Positions 26,206 through 36,998 are shown, counted from the stretch's first letter. The stretch is 64,000 nucleotides of DNA from Methanosarcina sp. (GCF_028693135.1 NZ_JAQUVZ010000014.1:1-64000), one strand, 5' to 3'. A program made the numbers and translations. Notes: generated from the sequence alone by a model not told the origin.

Positions 26206-27819
26206 ATGGCTGACACAATTCACTGGGCGGACTTCATAGCCGAAGACGTGTTAAATAAGAGTGGCAAGCACCTTGTTGCCACAGGAATCACCCCCTCTGG
26301 ACATATCCATATAGGCAATATGAGGGAAGTTGTGACTGCTGATGCTGCTTACAGGGCTCTCCTTGACAGGGGCGCAGATGCCCGCTTAATCTATATTGCC
26401 GACAACTATGACCCTCTGCGCAAGGTCTACCCTTTCCTTCCTGAAAGTTATGCCGAGCACGTGGGAAAACCTATTTCCGAGGTTCCCTGCCCATGCGGGG
26501 AATGCGCAAACTATGCCGAGCATTTCCTGAAACCTTTCCTTGAAGCCTTGAGGCGCCTTGGCATAAACCCTGAGGTCTACAGAGCGGATGAAATGTACAG
26601 GGCAGGCATGTATACCGAATCGATAAAGTCCGCCCTCGTGAAAAGGGATGAAATTGCAAAGATCCTTGAAGAGGTTTCGGGAAAAACAGTTGCAGAAGAA
26701 TGGAGCCCTTTCAATCCTCGCTGTAATGAATGCGGGAAAATCACGACCACGAAGGTTACGGGTTTTGACCTGGAAGCCGAAACTGTGGACTATGTATGTG
26801 CTTGCGGACACTCCGGGACGGTGCCGATGGCAGGAGGAGGAAAGCTTACCTGGAGAGTGGACTGGCCTGCCCGTTGGGGTGTTCTTGGGGTAACTGTGGA
26901 ACCTTTCGGAAAAGACCACGCCTCAAGAGGCGGTTCCTATGATACCGGAAAGCGAATTGCAAGAGAAATCTACGGGCACGAGCCGCCCTACCCTATAGTC
27001 TACGAGTGGATAATGCTTGGAAAGCAGGGGGCAATGTCTTCTTCTACGGGAGTGGTTGTCTCGATTTCGGATATGCTTGAGGTAGTGCCTCCGGAAGTCC
27101 TTCGCTACCTTATCATCCGTACAAAACCCGATAAACATATCAAGTTCGACCCCGGGCAGCCTCTCCTTACCATGGTGGATGAATACGAGCGGCTCAGGGA
27201 CAAATTCCGGGAAAATGATCCCTCCCTCGGGAACTTTGAAAAGAAGATTTACGAACTCTCCCGAGCAACCGGTATCTGCCATCCGGAAATTCCTTTCAAG
27301 CAAATGGTAACAATTTTCCAGGTTGCCAGGGGAGATTTCGAGCAGGTGCTGAAGATCGTAAAGCGTTCAGGCTTTTCAATTGAAGATGAAAAGTGTATTC
27401 GGGAACTTACAGATAATGTCTCCAGATGGCTTGAACTGTACGCCCCGCCTTTTGCGAAGTTCAGTGTAAAAGAGAATGTGCCTGTGCAGGTAGCAACCCT
27501 TTCGGAGCTCCAGAAAGCCTTCCTTGGGGCGTTTGCAGACCTTATCGAAGCAAGAGGGAAGATCAGCGGAGAGGAATACCATATGCTGGTCTATTCCGCA
27601 AAAGATGAAGGTTCTGAATTGAACAGGCTGATTTCGAAACAGTTAAATGAACCGGTCCCGCAGGTTGACCCAAAAGACCTTTTCAAAGCGATTTACACCT
27701 CAATTCTCGGGCAGAGCTCGGGCCCTAAAGCCGGCTGGTTCTTATCTTCTTTTGAGAGGGATTTCCTTATAACCCGGTTCAGGGAAGCTTCAACGTACAT
27801 CCCCGAAAAACGCATGTGA
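26206..27819 (+). CDS. lysS: Class I lysyl-tRNA synthetase
   Basis: 537 residues. GHIHIGN (about 32-38) is the HIGH motif and MSSST (about 277-281) the KMSKS-equivalent loop of the Rossmann-fold class I LysRS. A zinc-binding insert has CPCGEC and CNECG with CACG. This archaeal enzyme charges tRNA-Lys and is unrelated to the class II LysRS and PylRS. ATG at 26206 is chosen because GGTGAG ends just before it; GTG at 26197 is part of that ribosome binding site. It follows the pyrrolysine-dependent mtbB gene and is coupled to a methyltransferase gene downstream. Confidence 0.95.
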   Translation: MADTIHWADFIAEDVLNKSGKHLVATGITPSGHIHIGNMREVVTADAAYRALLDRGADARLIYIADNYDPLRKVYPFLPESYAEHVGKPISEVPCPCGECANYAEHFLKPFLEALRRLGINPEVYRADEMYRAGMYTESIKSALVKRDEIAKILEEVSGKTVAEEWSPFNPRCNECGKITTTKVTGFDLEAETVDYVCACGHSGTVPMAGGGKLTWRVDWPARWGVLGVTVEPFGKDHASRGGSYDTGKRIAREIYGHEPPYPIVYEWIMLGKQGAMSSSTGVVVSISDMLEVVPPEVLRYLIIRTKPDKHIKFDPGQPLLTMVDEYERLRDKFRENDPSLGNFEKKIYELSRATGICHPEIPFKQMVTIFQVARGDFEQVLKIVKRSGFSIEDEKCIRELTDNVSRWLELYAPPFAKFSVKENVPVQVATLSELQKAFLGAFADLIEARGKISGEEYHMLVYSAKDEGSELNRLISKQLNEPVPQVDPKDLFKAIYTSILGQSSGPKAGWFLSSFERDFLITRFREASTYIPEKRM

Positions 27820-28601
27820 ATAAATACCGATTAATCTGGAAAAAACCGATGAATATAGAAACCGACAATGGGCGAGTTATAACGGATATGGGCTTCACGG
27901 ACACAGAGAGCCCTGGCAAGGTAAAAATAAAGGATACGGATGTACCGGTGAAAAAACCTGCATGTTCTTCAAAAGAGCACTTCCTTGCCTGGGATAAAGA
28001 ATACACCCACCTCAAATGGGGAGGTCCTGCGTCTATCCGGGGGCTACAGGCTTATCTTGCGCCGGAGGCGAGAGTCCTTGATGCCGGCTCAGGGAACGGA
28101 AGGTACCTTGGGGAGCTTTCAAGGCACTACGCTGCTGTAGGGGCTGATATCTCTTTAAATGCCCTTGGAAGTTCCCGCACGCAGCTTGCCAGAAGCGGCA
28201 GGTTTGCAGAACACCTCGGGGCAAGTGTGCATGCTCTTCCTTTCAAAGCCGGGTCATTTGACGGAATTCTCTGTTACGGTGTGCTCCAGCATCTTTTTAA
28301 AGAAGAGCGGGAAGCTGCTGTCGGGGAATTCTTCCGCCTGCTCTGCAGTGGCGGTTTTATTTTTTTCGAGGCTTTCGGCTGTGAAGATATGCGCTGCGGA
28401 GGAGAGCCTTCAAGCCCATTTGAAGAAAAAACTTTTGTCCGGCAAAACGGGATAATTTATCATTATTTTTCTGAAAAAGAAGTAAAGAAACTTTTTTGCG
28501 AGTTTGAAGTTCTTGAACTGGAAAATGTAACAAAAGAGAAAACTTTTAGAGGGGAATCTTATAAACGGCACATGGTTAGGGGAGTTTTCCGGAAACTTTG
28601 A
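27816..28601 (+). CDS. Class I SAM-dependent methyltransferase, substrate unknown
   Basis: 261 residues from a GTG overlapping the lysS stop by 4 bases; ATG at 27849 is an alternative. [17 protein letters not shown] (about 89-105) is motif I for S-adenosylmethionine, GADIS is motif II and [13 protein letters not shown] is motif IV/post-IV of UbiE-like enzymes. The first 50 residues are poorly conserved-looking. Coupling to lysS suggests a role in tRNA modification or translation, but that is inference from position only. Confidence 0.8.
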   Translation: MNKYRLIWKKPMNIETDNGRVITDMGFTDTESPGKVKIKDTDVPVKKPACSSKEHFLAWDKEYTHLKWGGPASIRGLQAYLAPEARVLDAGSGNGRYLGELSRHYAAVGADISLNALGSSRTQLARSGRFAEHLGASVHALPFKAGSFDGILCYGVLQHLFKEEREAAVGEFFRLLCSGGFIFFEAFGCEDMRCGGEPSSPFEEKTFVRQNGIIYHYFSEKEVKKLFCEFEVLELENVTKEKTFRGESYKRHMVRGVFRKL

Positions 28602-28706
28602 ACTAAATTCATACTTTTTCTGAATCGGTGCATTCTTTTATTTTTTTTGTGTCGGTCCATGCCCTCTATATAAATATAACAATAATCTAATGTTTTATTT
28701 TTATTT

Positions 28707-28964
28707 TTATAAAAAAGCTATCTTAAGGTAATTAAGCACGATTATTACAAGGGCTCCGAAAATACCTCCTATTGCGCAGACAAGGACTGCTACCCAGGTG
28801 ATTGCGATTTCAAGGCCTAACAAAAATTTTGCTATGAGCAGGGCAAAGATCCCAAGCGCTGCATTTATTGCAAGGCTGGTGGCAGTCTTGAGAACTTTGT
28901 ACAGCACAAATGCTGCTACTGCTGCCAGAATTAATACTGAAATTTCGGGAACTCCAACTACCAT
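28707..28964 (-). CDS. BofA-like small membrane protein
   Basis: 85 residues, almost entirely hydrophobic, with about three membrane segments. The pattern of a short N-terminal helix, a central ATSLAINAALGIFALLIAKFLLGLEI segment and a final IGGIFGALVIIVLNYL helix matches archaeal members of the BofA (pro-sigma-K processing inhibitor) family. The archaeal function is unknown, since archaea have no sigma-K. It stands alone between oppositely oriented genes. Confidence 0.72.
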   Translation of the reverse strand: MVVGVPEISVLILAAVAAFVLYKVLKTATSLAINAALGIFALLIAKFLLGLEIAITWVAVLVCAIGGIFGALVIIVLNYLKIAFL

Positions 28965-29115
28965 AGATTCTACATAGTGTTCAAATTATTTATATCTATC
29001 ACTGAGTTTTATGAACAATTTGTGGCTTTTTGGGAATTTATGCAAGATATGCTTGGAAATGCCCCGCAGTATCTTTTAATTGAGAACGAACTACGATTTT
29101 ACAGCCTTTTTTTCC

Positions 29116-29565
29116 TCAGAGAGCCTGAACAAATTTTACAATAATTTCATTAAGTGCTGCCTCGTTTGAATAAGTCCGTACCTCCAGTGAAGGATCCGGA
29201 TTCCCGAGCACCATTGCAGAAACTGCCGCACCAGTCCTGTGCAGGCAGAGCACAGGAATTTTCCGGTCAAGCGCCCTGCAGATTTCATAGCCCACGCCTG
29301 TGGACGGTACTGTCACCTCTGCAATCAGCGCATCGCTTTTTGCAAGCAGACCCATATCTCGATCATAGATCTCCTGTTCAGTCATTTTTGATTCGTTTTC
29401 TTCCAGATCGGGATCTGCAACATGCCAGCTGAGCACTTCTGTCCCTGCTTCTTCGAGGGCGTCGTACATAAACCGGTATGTCTCAAGAAGCTGTCTTCCT
29501 CCCCGGATCGAACCTGACAGGAAAATTTTCGGGTCCTGTTTTTCTATGACTTTCTTTTCTTCCAT
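29116..29565 (-). CDS. Nucleoside 2-deoxyribosyltransferase / nucleotide N-hydrolase-like protein
   Basis: 149 residues. [27 protein letters not shown] near the N-terminus is the substrate loop of the family. [32 protein letters not shown] (about 69-100) contains the catalytic Asp and Glu region of nucleoside 2-deoxyribosyltransferases and of the 5'-deoxynucleotide hydrolase DNPH1/Rcl. It likely cleaves the glycosidic bond of a (deoxy)nucleotide in salvage or clean-up. ATG at 29565 follows GGATGG. It may be co-transcribed with neither neighbour; the U32 gene lies upstream on the same strand side. Confidence 0.82.
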   Translation of the reverse strand: MEEKKVIEKQDPKIFLSGSIRGGRQLLETYRFMYDALEEAGTEVLSWHVADPDLEENESKMTEQEIYDRDMGLLAKSDALIAEVTVPSTGVGYEICRALDRKIPVLCLHRTGAAVSAMVLGNPDPSLEVRTYSNEAALNEIIVKFVQAL

Positions 29566-29656
29566 TATCCTACCATCCTTTTTTAGCTGCTATCTCTTTC
29601 CGCTCTTTTTTGTCCGGTTTTTGTCTCTTTCCACTTTTTTTTCTATTTCGGTTCTC

Positions 29657-32371
29657 TTACTGCACGCCTCTGAAGTAATGCCCTGTGGTAAAACCTTTCC
29701 CGAGGTCCTCACATTTTTCCTTTGCCCTCTCTCCGGTCTCATAAAATGTGTCAATTGCTTTCCTGTATTTCCCTGTAATTCTCCTGATTTCTTCTACATT
29801 GTCCATTCCGAGAGTCTCGATTCTCAGGCTTGAAATGCCACTTTCGACAAATGCAGGGACATATTCAAGCATGCAGAGGGACCTTGAGTTCAGGAGGTGA
29901 GTCCTGCACTGGTAGTCCATGAGTAGGGGAAATTCGTAATTCTTCTCGTCTACCAGCGTAAAATTCCCTGAGGTACAGGGGGCACTGCACTGCTCTCCAT
30001 CTTTCCCGAGTAGCCCTCCTGCAAGGCAGTGTTCGGATTCCATCAGTTCGAGGCGGCCGTGGACAATGCATTCGGCAGGCCCGTAAGAAGCTACTTCTTT
30101 GAGTTCTTCAAGCGTTAATTCGGGAGAAATTACAGCCATTTCTGCCCCTTTCTGCAAAAGGAGCGCAAAGGTATAGCCGTTATAGATATTCAGGGGACTG
30201 TCTGCAATACACGGAACCTTTTTTTCTTTTGCGAGGTTAAAAGTTCCGAGGTTTGAAACAAGGACTCCGTCAGCTCCGAACTTTTCTACACGGGAGAGAA
30301 GTTCTTCTACCTGTTTCATCTCGGTGTCCTTTACTATTTTAGGAGTATTAAAATAGATTTTTCTGCCTACAGCTCTGGCTTTCAAAACCGCGCTTTCAAA
30401 AATAGAATCAGGGTCCCTGCCGGAAGTTTCCTCTCCATTGGATTTATTATCTTTACCGGATGTGTTTCCGGCTGTATTCGGCCTTCTAAAAAGTCCCTCT
30501 CCAAAGTAAATACAGTCTGCTCCTCCTGCAAGGGCCCCTTCAAGTCCTTCAGGGGAGTACACGGAAACTGAAAGCAGGGGCTTTCCCGGAAGTTTTTGGG
30601 GTTTTATTTCCTTTATTTCCCCTATTTCCCCTATTTTCCCTGTTTCGTCTGTTTTCTCTATTTTCCCTGTTTCGTCTGTTTCCCCTGTTTCGTCTGTTTC
30701 CCCTGTTTCGTCTGTTTCCCCTGTTTCGTCTGTTTCCCTTATTTTCCCCGCTTCTTCTATTTCCGTTGCCTTTTTTTCTCCGAATGCAGGGAACTGCAGA
30801 TTTTTGAGAGGTGAACGCTTCCACTTTGATACGCGCAGATTTTCAAGCTGAAAGACCGCTTTCGTCCTCAGGTCGTTCAGTTGCCTTACGGGAATAAAAA
30901 TATCCTCTGCTACACTCACGTTAATTTCGGCTGCCTCAAAAAGAGTATTTCCAAGCTTGGTGAGCTGTTTTTCTATCTGGGCTTTTGAGGTTGGCACTTT
31001 TTCTGCCTTTTCTACCAGATATTCGGATTCAACTGCCACTACATTTGAATCGCTGTCTTTTATTTCGAGCCTGGCAGGTTTTCCCGGGGCAATGGTTGCT
31101 GTGAGAAGTAAGGGGATCTTAGGTCTCAGGGTTCCGACTTCGCTTTCTTTTTTAAGGGAATCCATAAGCTTCTTATCATGTGTCCTGTAAACCGTGCTTC
31201 CTGGGGGCGTCCTTGAATCAAAGGGGATCTCTATGGTTTCCCCTTTTCCTGCACTGTATACAGGGCCCCTTTCAGTATACATCGAGGATATGATTTTTCC
31301 TTTATCTTCAGGCCTGGTTTCGGCATTTTCGACCATTATCCCGTCTCCCAGGCGGAGGGAGTTTGAAAGTTTTACACGGATGCGCTTTGTGCGCCTGTCA
31401 TAATTGACAACCGTGCCTGCGGGAATCCCACGGTTGTGGGGGTTTTCCCGGCTCATAAGTTTTCCACGCGGGTTTCCAAAAAAGTAGCCTGAGGTAAAGC
31501 CGCGGTTAAAAAGCTGGGTCAGGGTCTCCTGCTCTTCTTCGGAAACCGAATACCCGGCAGGATTTTTCAGGTACCTGTCAATCAGGCGGCGGTAGATCCT
31601 GACAACACCTGCAACATACTCCGGCCTTTTCATTCTGCCTTCAATTTTGAAAGACTCTATCCCGGCTTCTATAAGGGCTCCAAGGCCTGAGGTCGTGTTA
31701 AGATCTTTCGGGCTTAAAAGATAACTGCCGCTGGTTTTAATCTGCTTTCCTTCACAGTACAGCCTGTACTGTTTGCGGCACGGCTGGGCGCAGTATCCTC
31801 TGTTTCCGCTTCTTCCCCCTATAAGACTGCTCAGAAGGCACTGGCCTGAATAGGACATGCAGAGGGCTCCATGTACGAAAACCTCTATTTCCATATCATT
31901 TTTTTCTTTCATCTTGCTTATATCTTCAAGGGAAACTTCCCGCGAGAGCACGACTCTTTCGATTCCCAGTTCCTTTTCAAAAGCAACTCCTTCACTGTTG
32001 TGCAGAGTCATCTGCGTGCTTGCATGCAGGGGTAGGTCGGGCAGGTATTTTCGGGAAAGGGAAATAAGCCCAAGGTCCTGAATGATAATTGCATCTGTTC
32101 CCATTTCTCTCAAGCGGGAGAGTAAGATAAGAGCACTTTCGATTTCCCCTTCCTTGAGCAGGGTGTTTACGGTTACGTATATTTTTACGCCTCTTAGATG
32201 GGCATAATCAATAGCTTTCTCAAGCTCTTCTTCTGAAAAATTAGATGCATATCCCCGGGCACTAAAAGCCCTGGCTCCGAGATACACAGCATCGGCTCCG
32301 TTTTCTACGGCTGCCATAAGGGCTTCCATGCCGCCGGCTGGAGCCAACAGTTCAGGTTTTGCAGGCTTCAT
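29657..32371 (-). CDS. Long peptidase U32 / RlhA-type protein with duplicated domain
   Basis: 904 residues. The first half has PELLAPAGGMEALMAAVENGADAVYLG at the N-terminus and EVFVHGALCMSYSGQC with NRGYCAQPCRKQYRLY, the U32 signature with iron-sulfur-type cysteines. A second, diverged U32-like half follows residue 600 (LAGGADCIYFGEGLF, ECIVHGRLELMESEHC, CSAPCTSG). Between them a low-complexity stretch repeats GETDET. U32 proteins take part in rRNA and tRNA hydroxylation (RlhA, TrhP) or were called collagenase-like proteases; the archaeal substrate is unknown. Confidence 0.87.
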   Translation of the reverse strand: MKPAKPELLAPAGGMEALMAAVENGADAVYLGARAFSARGYASNFSEEELEKAIDYAHLRGVKIYVTVNTLLKEGEIESALILLSRLREMGTDAIIIQDLGLISLSRKYLPDLPLHASTQMTLHNSEGVAFEKELGIERVVLSREVSLEDISKMKEKNDMEIEVFVHGALCMSYSGQCLLSSLIGGRSGNRGYCAQPCRKQYRLYCEGKQIKTSGSYLLSPKDLNTTSGLGALIEAGIESFKIEGRMKRPEYVAGVVRIYRRLIDRYLKNPAGYSVSEEEQETLTQLFNRGFTSGYFFGNPRGKLMSRENPHNRGIPAGTVVNYDRRTKRIRVKLSNSLRLGDGIMVENAETRPEDKGKIISSMYTERGPVYSAGKGETIEIPFDSRTPPGSTVYRTHDKKLMDSLKKESEVGTLRPKIPLLLTATIAPGKPARLEIKDSDSNVVAVESEYLVEKAEKVPTSKAQIEKQLTKLGNTLFEAAEINVSVAEDIFIPVRQLNDLRTKAVFQLENLRVSKWKRSPLKNLQFPAFGEKKATEIEEAGKIRETDETGETDETGETDETGETDETGKIEKTDETGKIGEIGEIKEIKPQKLPGKPLLSVSVYSPEGLEGALAGGADCIYFGEGLFRRPNTAGNTSGKDNKSNGEETSGRDPDSIFESAVLKARAVGRKIYFNTPKIVKDTEMKQVEELLSRVEKFGADGVLVSNLGTFNLAKEKKVPCIADSPLNIYNGYTFALLLQKGAEMAVISPELTLEELKEVASYGPAECIVHGRLELMESEHCLAGGLLGKDGEQCSAPCTSGNFTLVDEKNYEFPLLMDYQCRTHLLNSRSLCMLEYVPAFVESGISSLRIETLGMDNVEEIRRITGKYRKAIDTFYETGERAKEKCEDLGKGFTTGHYFRGVQ
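30641..30745. repeat. In-frame 18-base repeats in the U32 gene
   Basis: The unit GTTTCGTCTGTTTCCCCT is repeated several times (clearest at 30669-30739). Read on the minus strand it encodes GETDET repeats in the linker between the two halves of the U32 protein. Flanking stretches are degenerate versions. Confidence 0.85.
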
Positions 32372-32654
32372 CAGATGGGATTAGAGAGTATGCTCTTAAT
32401 TAAGCTTTGGCATCCTTTTTGGATATCCTAAAAGTCAACTGTCCGCTAAATCTAAAAATTTAACGGGTTTCCTGCTGAGGTATTATGAAATCTAAAAATG
32501 CGGAAATATTCCTTTCTGTAAGCTGATAACTGCTCAGGACGCAATTCCTCTAAAAAAACCTTCAAATCAATCAGTAACGTTTTTAAAAAAATAATAAAAG
32601 TGGGAGTAGGTTATTAAAGAATTTACGGGAAATCCAATAGCATGTTTTTTCGGG

Positions 32655-33056
32655 TTATGCTTTTGGTCCGATTGTACAGGTTATAATCCTATCGTTTTTC
32701 TTATCTTTTGAGGTTTCGCAGAGCATTTTTCCATCATGCATATGGGCTTCGCAGGAATAGCTGATTTTGTTTTCCTTTCCCATGTGCTTGAAGTGCATCT
32801 TGAAGTATCCCTCTGAGCACCCTATCCCGTATTTAACCCAGCCTTCAATATCCGCTCCACCTGCACAGCTTCCTTCGCATGCAATGAGCTCAAAGATCTT
32901 TTCCTCATAAGACCCGATTTTTTCTGGAGCTTGGTGGCCTTTTTTGTATTTTCCTTTCTCAATTTTCTGAGCCTGAAGCACAAAGTCCTCATCGGTGGTG
33001 TTCAGGATCTTCAACTGCAAACCTTCAAGAATTTCCATTGTTTCTTTTTCTGACAT
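32655..33056 (-). CDS. Hypothetical cysteine-rich protein, 133 residues
   Basis: No family recognised. The product has no signal peptide or membrane segment. The C-terminal half carries six cysteines (CEGSC, GCSEG, SCEAH, LCETS, ITCTIG) in a beta-rich-looking sequence. The N-terminus MSEKETMEILEGLQLKILNTTDEDFVLQAQKI is polar. It stands alone between a leftward U32 gene and leftward hisF with gaps of several hundred bases, so context says little. The ATG follows no strong ribosome binding site. Confidence 0.65.
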   Translation of the reverse strand: MSEKETMEILEGLQLKILNTTDEDFVLQAQKIEKGKYKKGHQAPEKIGSYEEKIFELIACEGSCAGGADIEGWVKYGIGCSEGYFKMHFKHMGKENKISYSCEAHMHDGKMLCETSKDKKNDRIITCTIGPKA

Positions 33057-33478
33057 CTTCGATTACCCCGAGAAAATAACGAATCCAGATAATATTCCGA
33101 ACAAGATATTGCCTCTAATAAATAAAAAAGTATCTCAAATTATATATAAGTAAATATATAATACAAAGAAGAATATCTGGACAAATAAAGGCTCAGGATA
33201 CGCTAAGCCCCGGAAAATATACCTCATGGGAAAGTAGAGACCCTGAAATGTTGTGATCATGAGGATTACCACTTTTGAAGAGAGGGGCTCCAATTCTCAG
33301 TTTCTTCTAATTCTCAGTTTCTTCTGCTTGACCAAAACACCATTCTGCACTTATGCATTCTCAGTCAGTGCAGATGCCGGGCTTTCGCCTGCAGGTAGGA
33401 CTGACCCCGGGGTACTTTTTAATCCAGGCTGAAAACGGTATGCCTGGAAAGAACATCATCCTTAATTTTTTTCCGCAT
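33057..33478. other. Intergenic region, nothing recognised
   Basis: About 420 bases with a small direct repeat (AATTCTCAGTTTCTTCT, twice near 33293-33326) and AT-rich promoter-like DNA on the left side, which could serve the hypothetical gene reading left. No RNA gene is apparent. Confidence 0.4.
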
Positions 33479-34300
33479 TCAGAGCCTTACAGGGATTTCC
33501 CGCTCTCTCAGGTACTCTTTTACTTCCCGTATTGAATATTCACTGAAGTGAAAAATGCTTGCTGCAAGGGCTGCGTCGGCTTTTCCTTTGGAAAACCCTT
33601 CGTAGATATGCTGCGGGTTTCCGACTCCGCCAGAGGCGATGATGGGGACATCCAGTTCTTCGGAGAGCTTTCTTGTAATGGGGAGATCGTAGCCAGCGTA
33701 GGTCCCGTCCCGGTCCATACTTGTAAGCAGGATCTCTCCTGAACCCAGTTCTTCTGCTCTTCTTGCCCACTGCACGGCATCAATCCCTGTAGTTTCCCTG
33801 CCTCCGTAAATTACCACTTCATACCAGGCGGGGGTCCCGTCTTCAAGTTCCAGGATGGTTTTGCCGGGATTGTTCTTTATGTCTGTATTTCGCCTGCAGT
33901 CAATAGCAGTAACAATACACTGGGCTCCGAATATGTCAGAGGATTCTTTGATAAAATCAGGGTTTTTTACTGCTGAGGTATTGACTGAAACCTTATCAGC
34001 CCCAGCCCGGAGGATCTGGCGGATAGCGTTAATTGAATTTATCCCGCCTCCCACTGTGAGAGGGATAAAAACCTCATCTGCAGTCCTTTCGATCACATCG
34101 ATCATGGTTCCCCTGCCGTGAGCTGAAGCTGTGATATCCAGGAAAACAAGTTCATCTGCGCCTTCTTCATTATAGCGCTTGGCGAGTTCCACAGGGTCTC
34201 CAGCCTCTTTCAGGTCAACAAACTCCACGCCCTTGACTACACAGCCGCCTGCCCTGTCAAGGGTCACATCAAGGCATGGTATGATTCTTTTGGTGAGCAT
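33479..34300 (-). CDS. hisF: Imidazole glycerol phosphate synthase cyclase subunit HisF
   Basis: 273 residues. [12 protein letters not shown] places the catalytic Asp at D11, and IVTAIDCRR holds the second near residue 130. LTVGGGI and [13 protein letters not shown] are the phosphate-binding loops of the (beta/alpha)8 barrel. HisF takes ammonia from HisH and closes the imidazole ring in histidine synthesis, also releasing AICAR for purines. No other his genes adjoin it. Confidence 0.96.
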   Translation of the reverse strand: MLTKRIIPCLDVTLDRAGGCVVKGVEFVDLKEAGDPVELAKRYNEEGADELVFLDITASAHGRGTMIDVIERTADEVFIPLTVGGGINSINAIRQILRAGADKVSVNTSAVKNPDFIKESSDIFGAQCIVTAIDCRRNTDIKNNPGKTILELEDGTPAWYEVVIYGGRETTGIDAVQWARRAEELGSGEILLTSMDRDGTYAGYDLPITRKLSEELDVPIIASGGVGNPQHIYEGFSKGKADAALAASIFHFSEYSIREVKEYLREREIPVRL

Positions 34301-34826
34301 CTAAGGGATAATGAAGTTAACTGTTATTAAAAGCTTATTGAAATTAAGCGATAGAAGTCTTGAGGGCAGCAGGCTGTTAGAATCAGCAGAGATGGAATAA
34401 GCCAGTGGTCCCTCATTAACTGGTTGACCTATCCCATACCTCGGGGAGGAGATCTTTCGTTTTTCTCTCCCTGCGCCGCAATAGGCATGGGCCTGCCGTC
34501 AACCAGATAAAAAGTGATACAAAAGCCGGCACCGCAATTAATAGATCTGGATTTTGAAGAAAGTAGCCCCGAGACCGAGCGAATACATTCCTTTACCCTT
34601 AAAATGCTTTTCCAATTCATGTGGAATATAAGTGTCTCCATCAGTCTGTCTGGCAGCCATTCAAAAAAAGCAGAAAAAACAGATTTGAAATGCCAAAACC
34701 CATCAAGTAGTCCTCTTGAGCGCAGCGAAAAGGACCGCGTACTGTTGCACTTACAGTGCAACTCCCAGAAAATCTTCGATTTCCTGAGATCCCAAAGCGC
34801 AATTCGGGAGGCGCAACTCGGGCGAT
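34301..34826. other. Intergenic region with a possible decayed frame
   Basis: A 110-codon frame on the minus strand (34429-34761) reads through here but has no clear start signal or domain. Its tail (FCITFYLVDGRPMPIAAQGE) has the feel of a decayed mobile-element gene, without proof. GTTGCACT-TAC-AGTGCAAC near 34743-34761 is a perfect hairpin. I do not call a gene. Confidence 0.35.
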
Positions 34827-35291
34827 TCAGCCAAAAATATTCATCACACGGGCGCCTTCAAGTCTGGACATCTCTATTTCGGAACATTCCAGCACTTTCT
34901 TTCTAATTCTTATCGGGGCTCCCACTCTGAGGGCGAGGGCAATGCAGTCGCTTGGTCTTGCGTCGAACTGCATTATGTTATTGTCCTTTCTTATCAGGAG
35001 GCGGGCATAATAGACTTTGTCTACCTTATCATCTATCATTACACCCTCTACCTTTATTTCCATGCGGTCAAAAATATTAACCATGAGGTCATGAGCCATC
35101 GGGCGAGGTGGGGAGATATTTTTAAGCACGTTTCCTATTGAAAGGGCTTCCAGATGCCCAATATATATAGGAAGCATCTCGCCTTTTAAATTTTCAAGAA
35201 GTACGACCGGGGTAGGGTCACTGAAAACATCGACTATATAGACATCTTTGACATGAATTTCTTCAAAATCCTCGTAATTCTCGATGTCCAT
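34827..35291 (-). CDS. Bifunctional nuclease (BFN/DUF151) family protein
   Basis: 154 residues. The sequence PTPVVLLENLKGEMLPIYIGHLEALSIGN and FDARPSDCIALALRVGAPI are the two conserved blocks of the BFN domain, in order and at the normal spacing. Plant and bacterial members have been described as nucleases or as wound-induced proteins; the archaeal role is undefined. It starts at the ATG at 35291. Confidence 0.88.
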   Translation of the reverse strand: MDIENYEDFEEIHVKDVYIVDVFSDPTPVVLLENLKGEMLPIYIGHLEALSIGNVLKNISPPRPMAHDLMVNIFDRMEIKVEGVMIDDKVDKVYYARLLIRKDNNIMQFDARPSDCIALALRVGAPIRIRKKVLECSEIEMSRLEGARVMNIFG

Positions 35292-35502
35292 ATCAAATAG
35301 TTAATTTAACATGTATTAATACCTTATTTAATTCTTTTAAGATTATTAAAAGAGATCGATTCTTTACGTTTTTGGTCCAGACTTTTTACTTCAACAGCTG
35401 GAAGAATCGATTATAACAAGCTTATTCAAATATAAACGGCTGATTAAAATCTACACTTTTTATATCCGGGTCTTTTCTATCTTCGTTGCGCTCTCAGTTC
35501 TT

Positions 35503-36123
35503 TTAAAACCCGTATTTGCCTATCAAAGGTACGAAAACAACTCCCCCTCTTTTCTCTTTGTGTATATTGCCTTCGTTATCTTTTTTAATTCTGATAAGCT
35601 CCTGGATATATTCCCCCACAGGAATTACCATTATTCCTCCGGGTTTCAACTGCTCCAGCAGAGGCTCAGGGATCTTGGGAGCTGCGCATGTTACAACTAT
35701 CCTGTCATAAGGAGCATAACTGGAATAGCCCACGGACCCGTCATCAAGCAGTACGGTAACGTTTTCGTAACCGGCTTTTTTAAGGTTCTCCCTTGCAAAA
35801 TTCACAAGGGGTTCAAGGCGTTCAACAGTGTATACATGCCCACTTTTCCCTACAAGTTCCCCCATTACTGCTGCATTATATCCTGACCCCGCCCCTATTT
35901 CCAGGACTTTTAGTCCTTCCGAAAGCTCAAGGAGATCACACATGATAGCAACCATATGGGGGGCAGAGATAGTTTGCCCGCAGCCGATATCCAGAGGCGT
36001 GTCAATGTAAGCCCCCTTTTTCGCGTATTCCGGGACAAACATATGCCTGGGGATTTTGAGCATGGCTTTAAGGACTTTTTTATCCGTTCCATGGATCTCA
36101 AGCCCTCTTATGAGGCGCTCTTG
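35503..36123 (-). CDS. pcm: Protein-L-isoaspartate O-methyltransferase
   Basis: From the ATG at 36123 the product is 206 residues, the usual size. [30 protein letters not shown] is the substrate-binding region, [18 protein letters not shown] the SAM motif I and [24 protein letters not shown] the later motifs. Pcm methylates isoaspartyl residues so that they can revert to aspartate, repairing aged proteins. The frame is open to a TTG at 36261, which would add 46 highly charged residues and overlap the neighbouring gene by 62 bases. I prefer the shorter start, with moderate certainty. Confidence 0.9.
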   Translation of the reverse strand, partial: QERLIRGLEIHGTDKKVLKAMLKIPRHMFVPEYAKKGAYIDTPLDIGCGQTISAPHMVAIMCDLLELSEGLKVLEIGAGSGYNAAVMGELVGKSGHVYTVERLEPLVNFARENLKKAGYENVTVLLDDGSVGYSSYAPYDRIVVTCAAPKIPEPLLEQLKPGGIMVIPVGEYIQELIRIKKDNEGNIHKEKRGGVVFVPLIGKYGF

Positions 36124-36199
36124 CATCTCTTCGAGTTTATGCAGTTCTTCCTGATCTTCTTCCTGTTTTTTTACTCCCTTTTTTTCGGTGTGGTTTTCT

Positions 36200-36838
36200 T
36201 TACCACGGGCCTCTTCTGCTCTCACCCTGACCGAACCCTTCTCTTCTTCCCTTTTTGGCAAATATGCGTTTTACATATTTTGCAAGTACAACATCGCCCT
36301 TCCTTGACCTGAAAAGCCCGTCCCTGACCTTTATTTTAGTGATATAAAGCCTGGTATTTCCAACTCTCTCTTCTGCTCCCACAACAAATTCATAGTCTCC
36401 GGGAACGCGTTTTTCTACGACGTCTGTTTTTTCAGTTCCTTCCTGTGCGGAGAATTTCACAGTTATCTCATCAATTGCCCTTCCCCACACTGTTTCGATT
36501 TCTTCTGCAATGCCTGCATTGACACGTTTTCCTCCAGCTTCAAGGGAGGTAATCAGGATAGGGCACACCATTCCCGTCTCTTCATCGTCAACAACCAGTT
36601 CATCATCCACCTGAATAACAGTCTCGGAATCCAGATCGGTTTTGAAGGTATTTGAGGTGTCCATCTTGCTGACAATAACCCTTACGCTGACGTTTTTCGG
36701 GGTTTTTATCTTTACCGGATGTACATGGCCGCATTTCATACAGCGGACAAGCGGGCTCTGTCCTTCTTTCAGAACTTCATGCCCGACTTCCTCGCGCGGA
36801 GAACAGGAGGGGCACTCAATATCAATTTCTCTTATCAT
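36200..36838 (-). CDS. Archaeal HVO_0476-type zinc finger protein
   Basis: 212 residues from ATG 36838; an ATG eight codons upstream is the alternative. Two cysteine pairs, CPSCSP and RCMKCGHVH, form an N-terminal zinc ribbon, followed by an all-beta domain ([33 protein letters not shown]). This layout is that of a conserved euryarchaeal family of unknown function. It is upstream of pcm on the same strand, probably co-transcribed. A remnant of a second copy of its N-terminus lies at 36999-37094. Confidence 0.78.
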   Translation of the reverse strand: MIREIDIECPSCSPREEVGHEVLKEGQSPLVRCMKCGHVHPVKIKTPKNVSVRVIVSKMDTSNTFKTDLDSETVIQVDDELVVDDEETGMVCPILITSLEAGGKRVNAGIAEEIETVWGRAIDEITVKFSAQEGTEKTDVVEKRVPGDYEFVVGAEERVGNTRLYITKIKVRDGLFRSRKGDVVLAKYVKRIFAKKGRREGFGQGESRRGPW

Positions 36839-36998
36839 GGTCTTACCAGTACATGGATTCAAAATACTAAATACTTAACTTCTCCGGTGATGTTTTCTTC
36901 TGACAGTATTTGTAGGAGAAGGCTGAACACAAAAAGCTCCATTGAAATGAAATTCGAGAGCAATATAAAAGAATTTTAGAAATACACGGTTCCTGAAT

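Noticed and set aside
34429-34761. 110-codon frame read as a gene
   Set aside because: No start signal, no recognisable domain and an odd composition. It may be a decayed mobile-element fragment but evidence is too thin.
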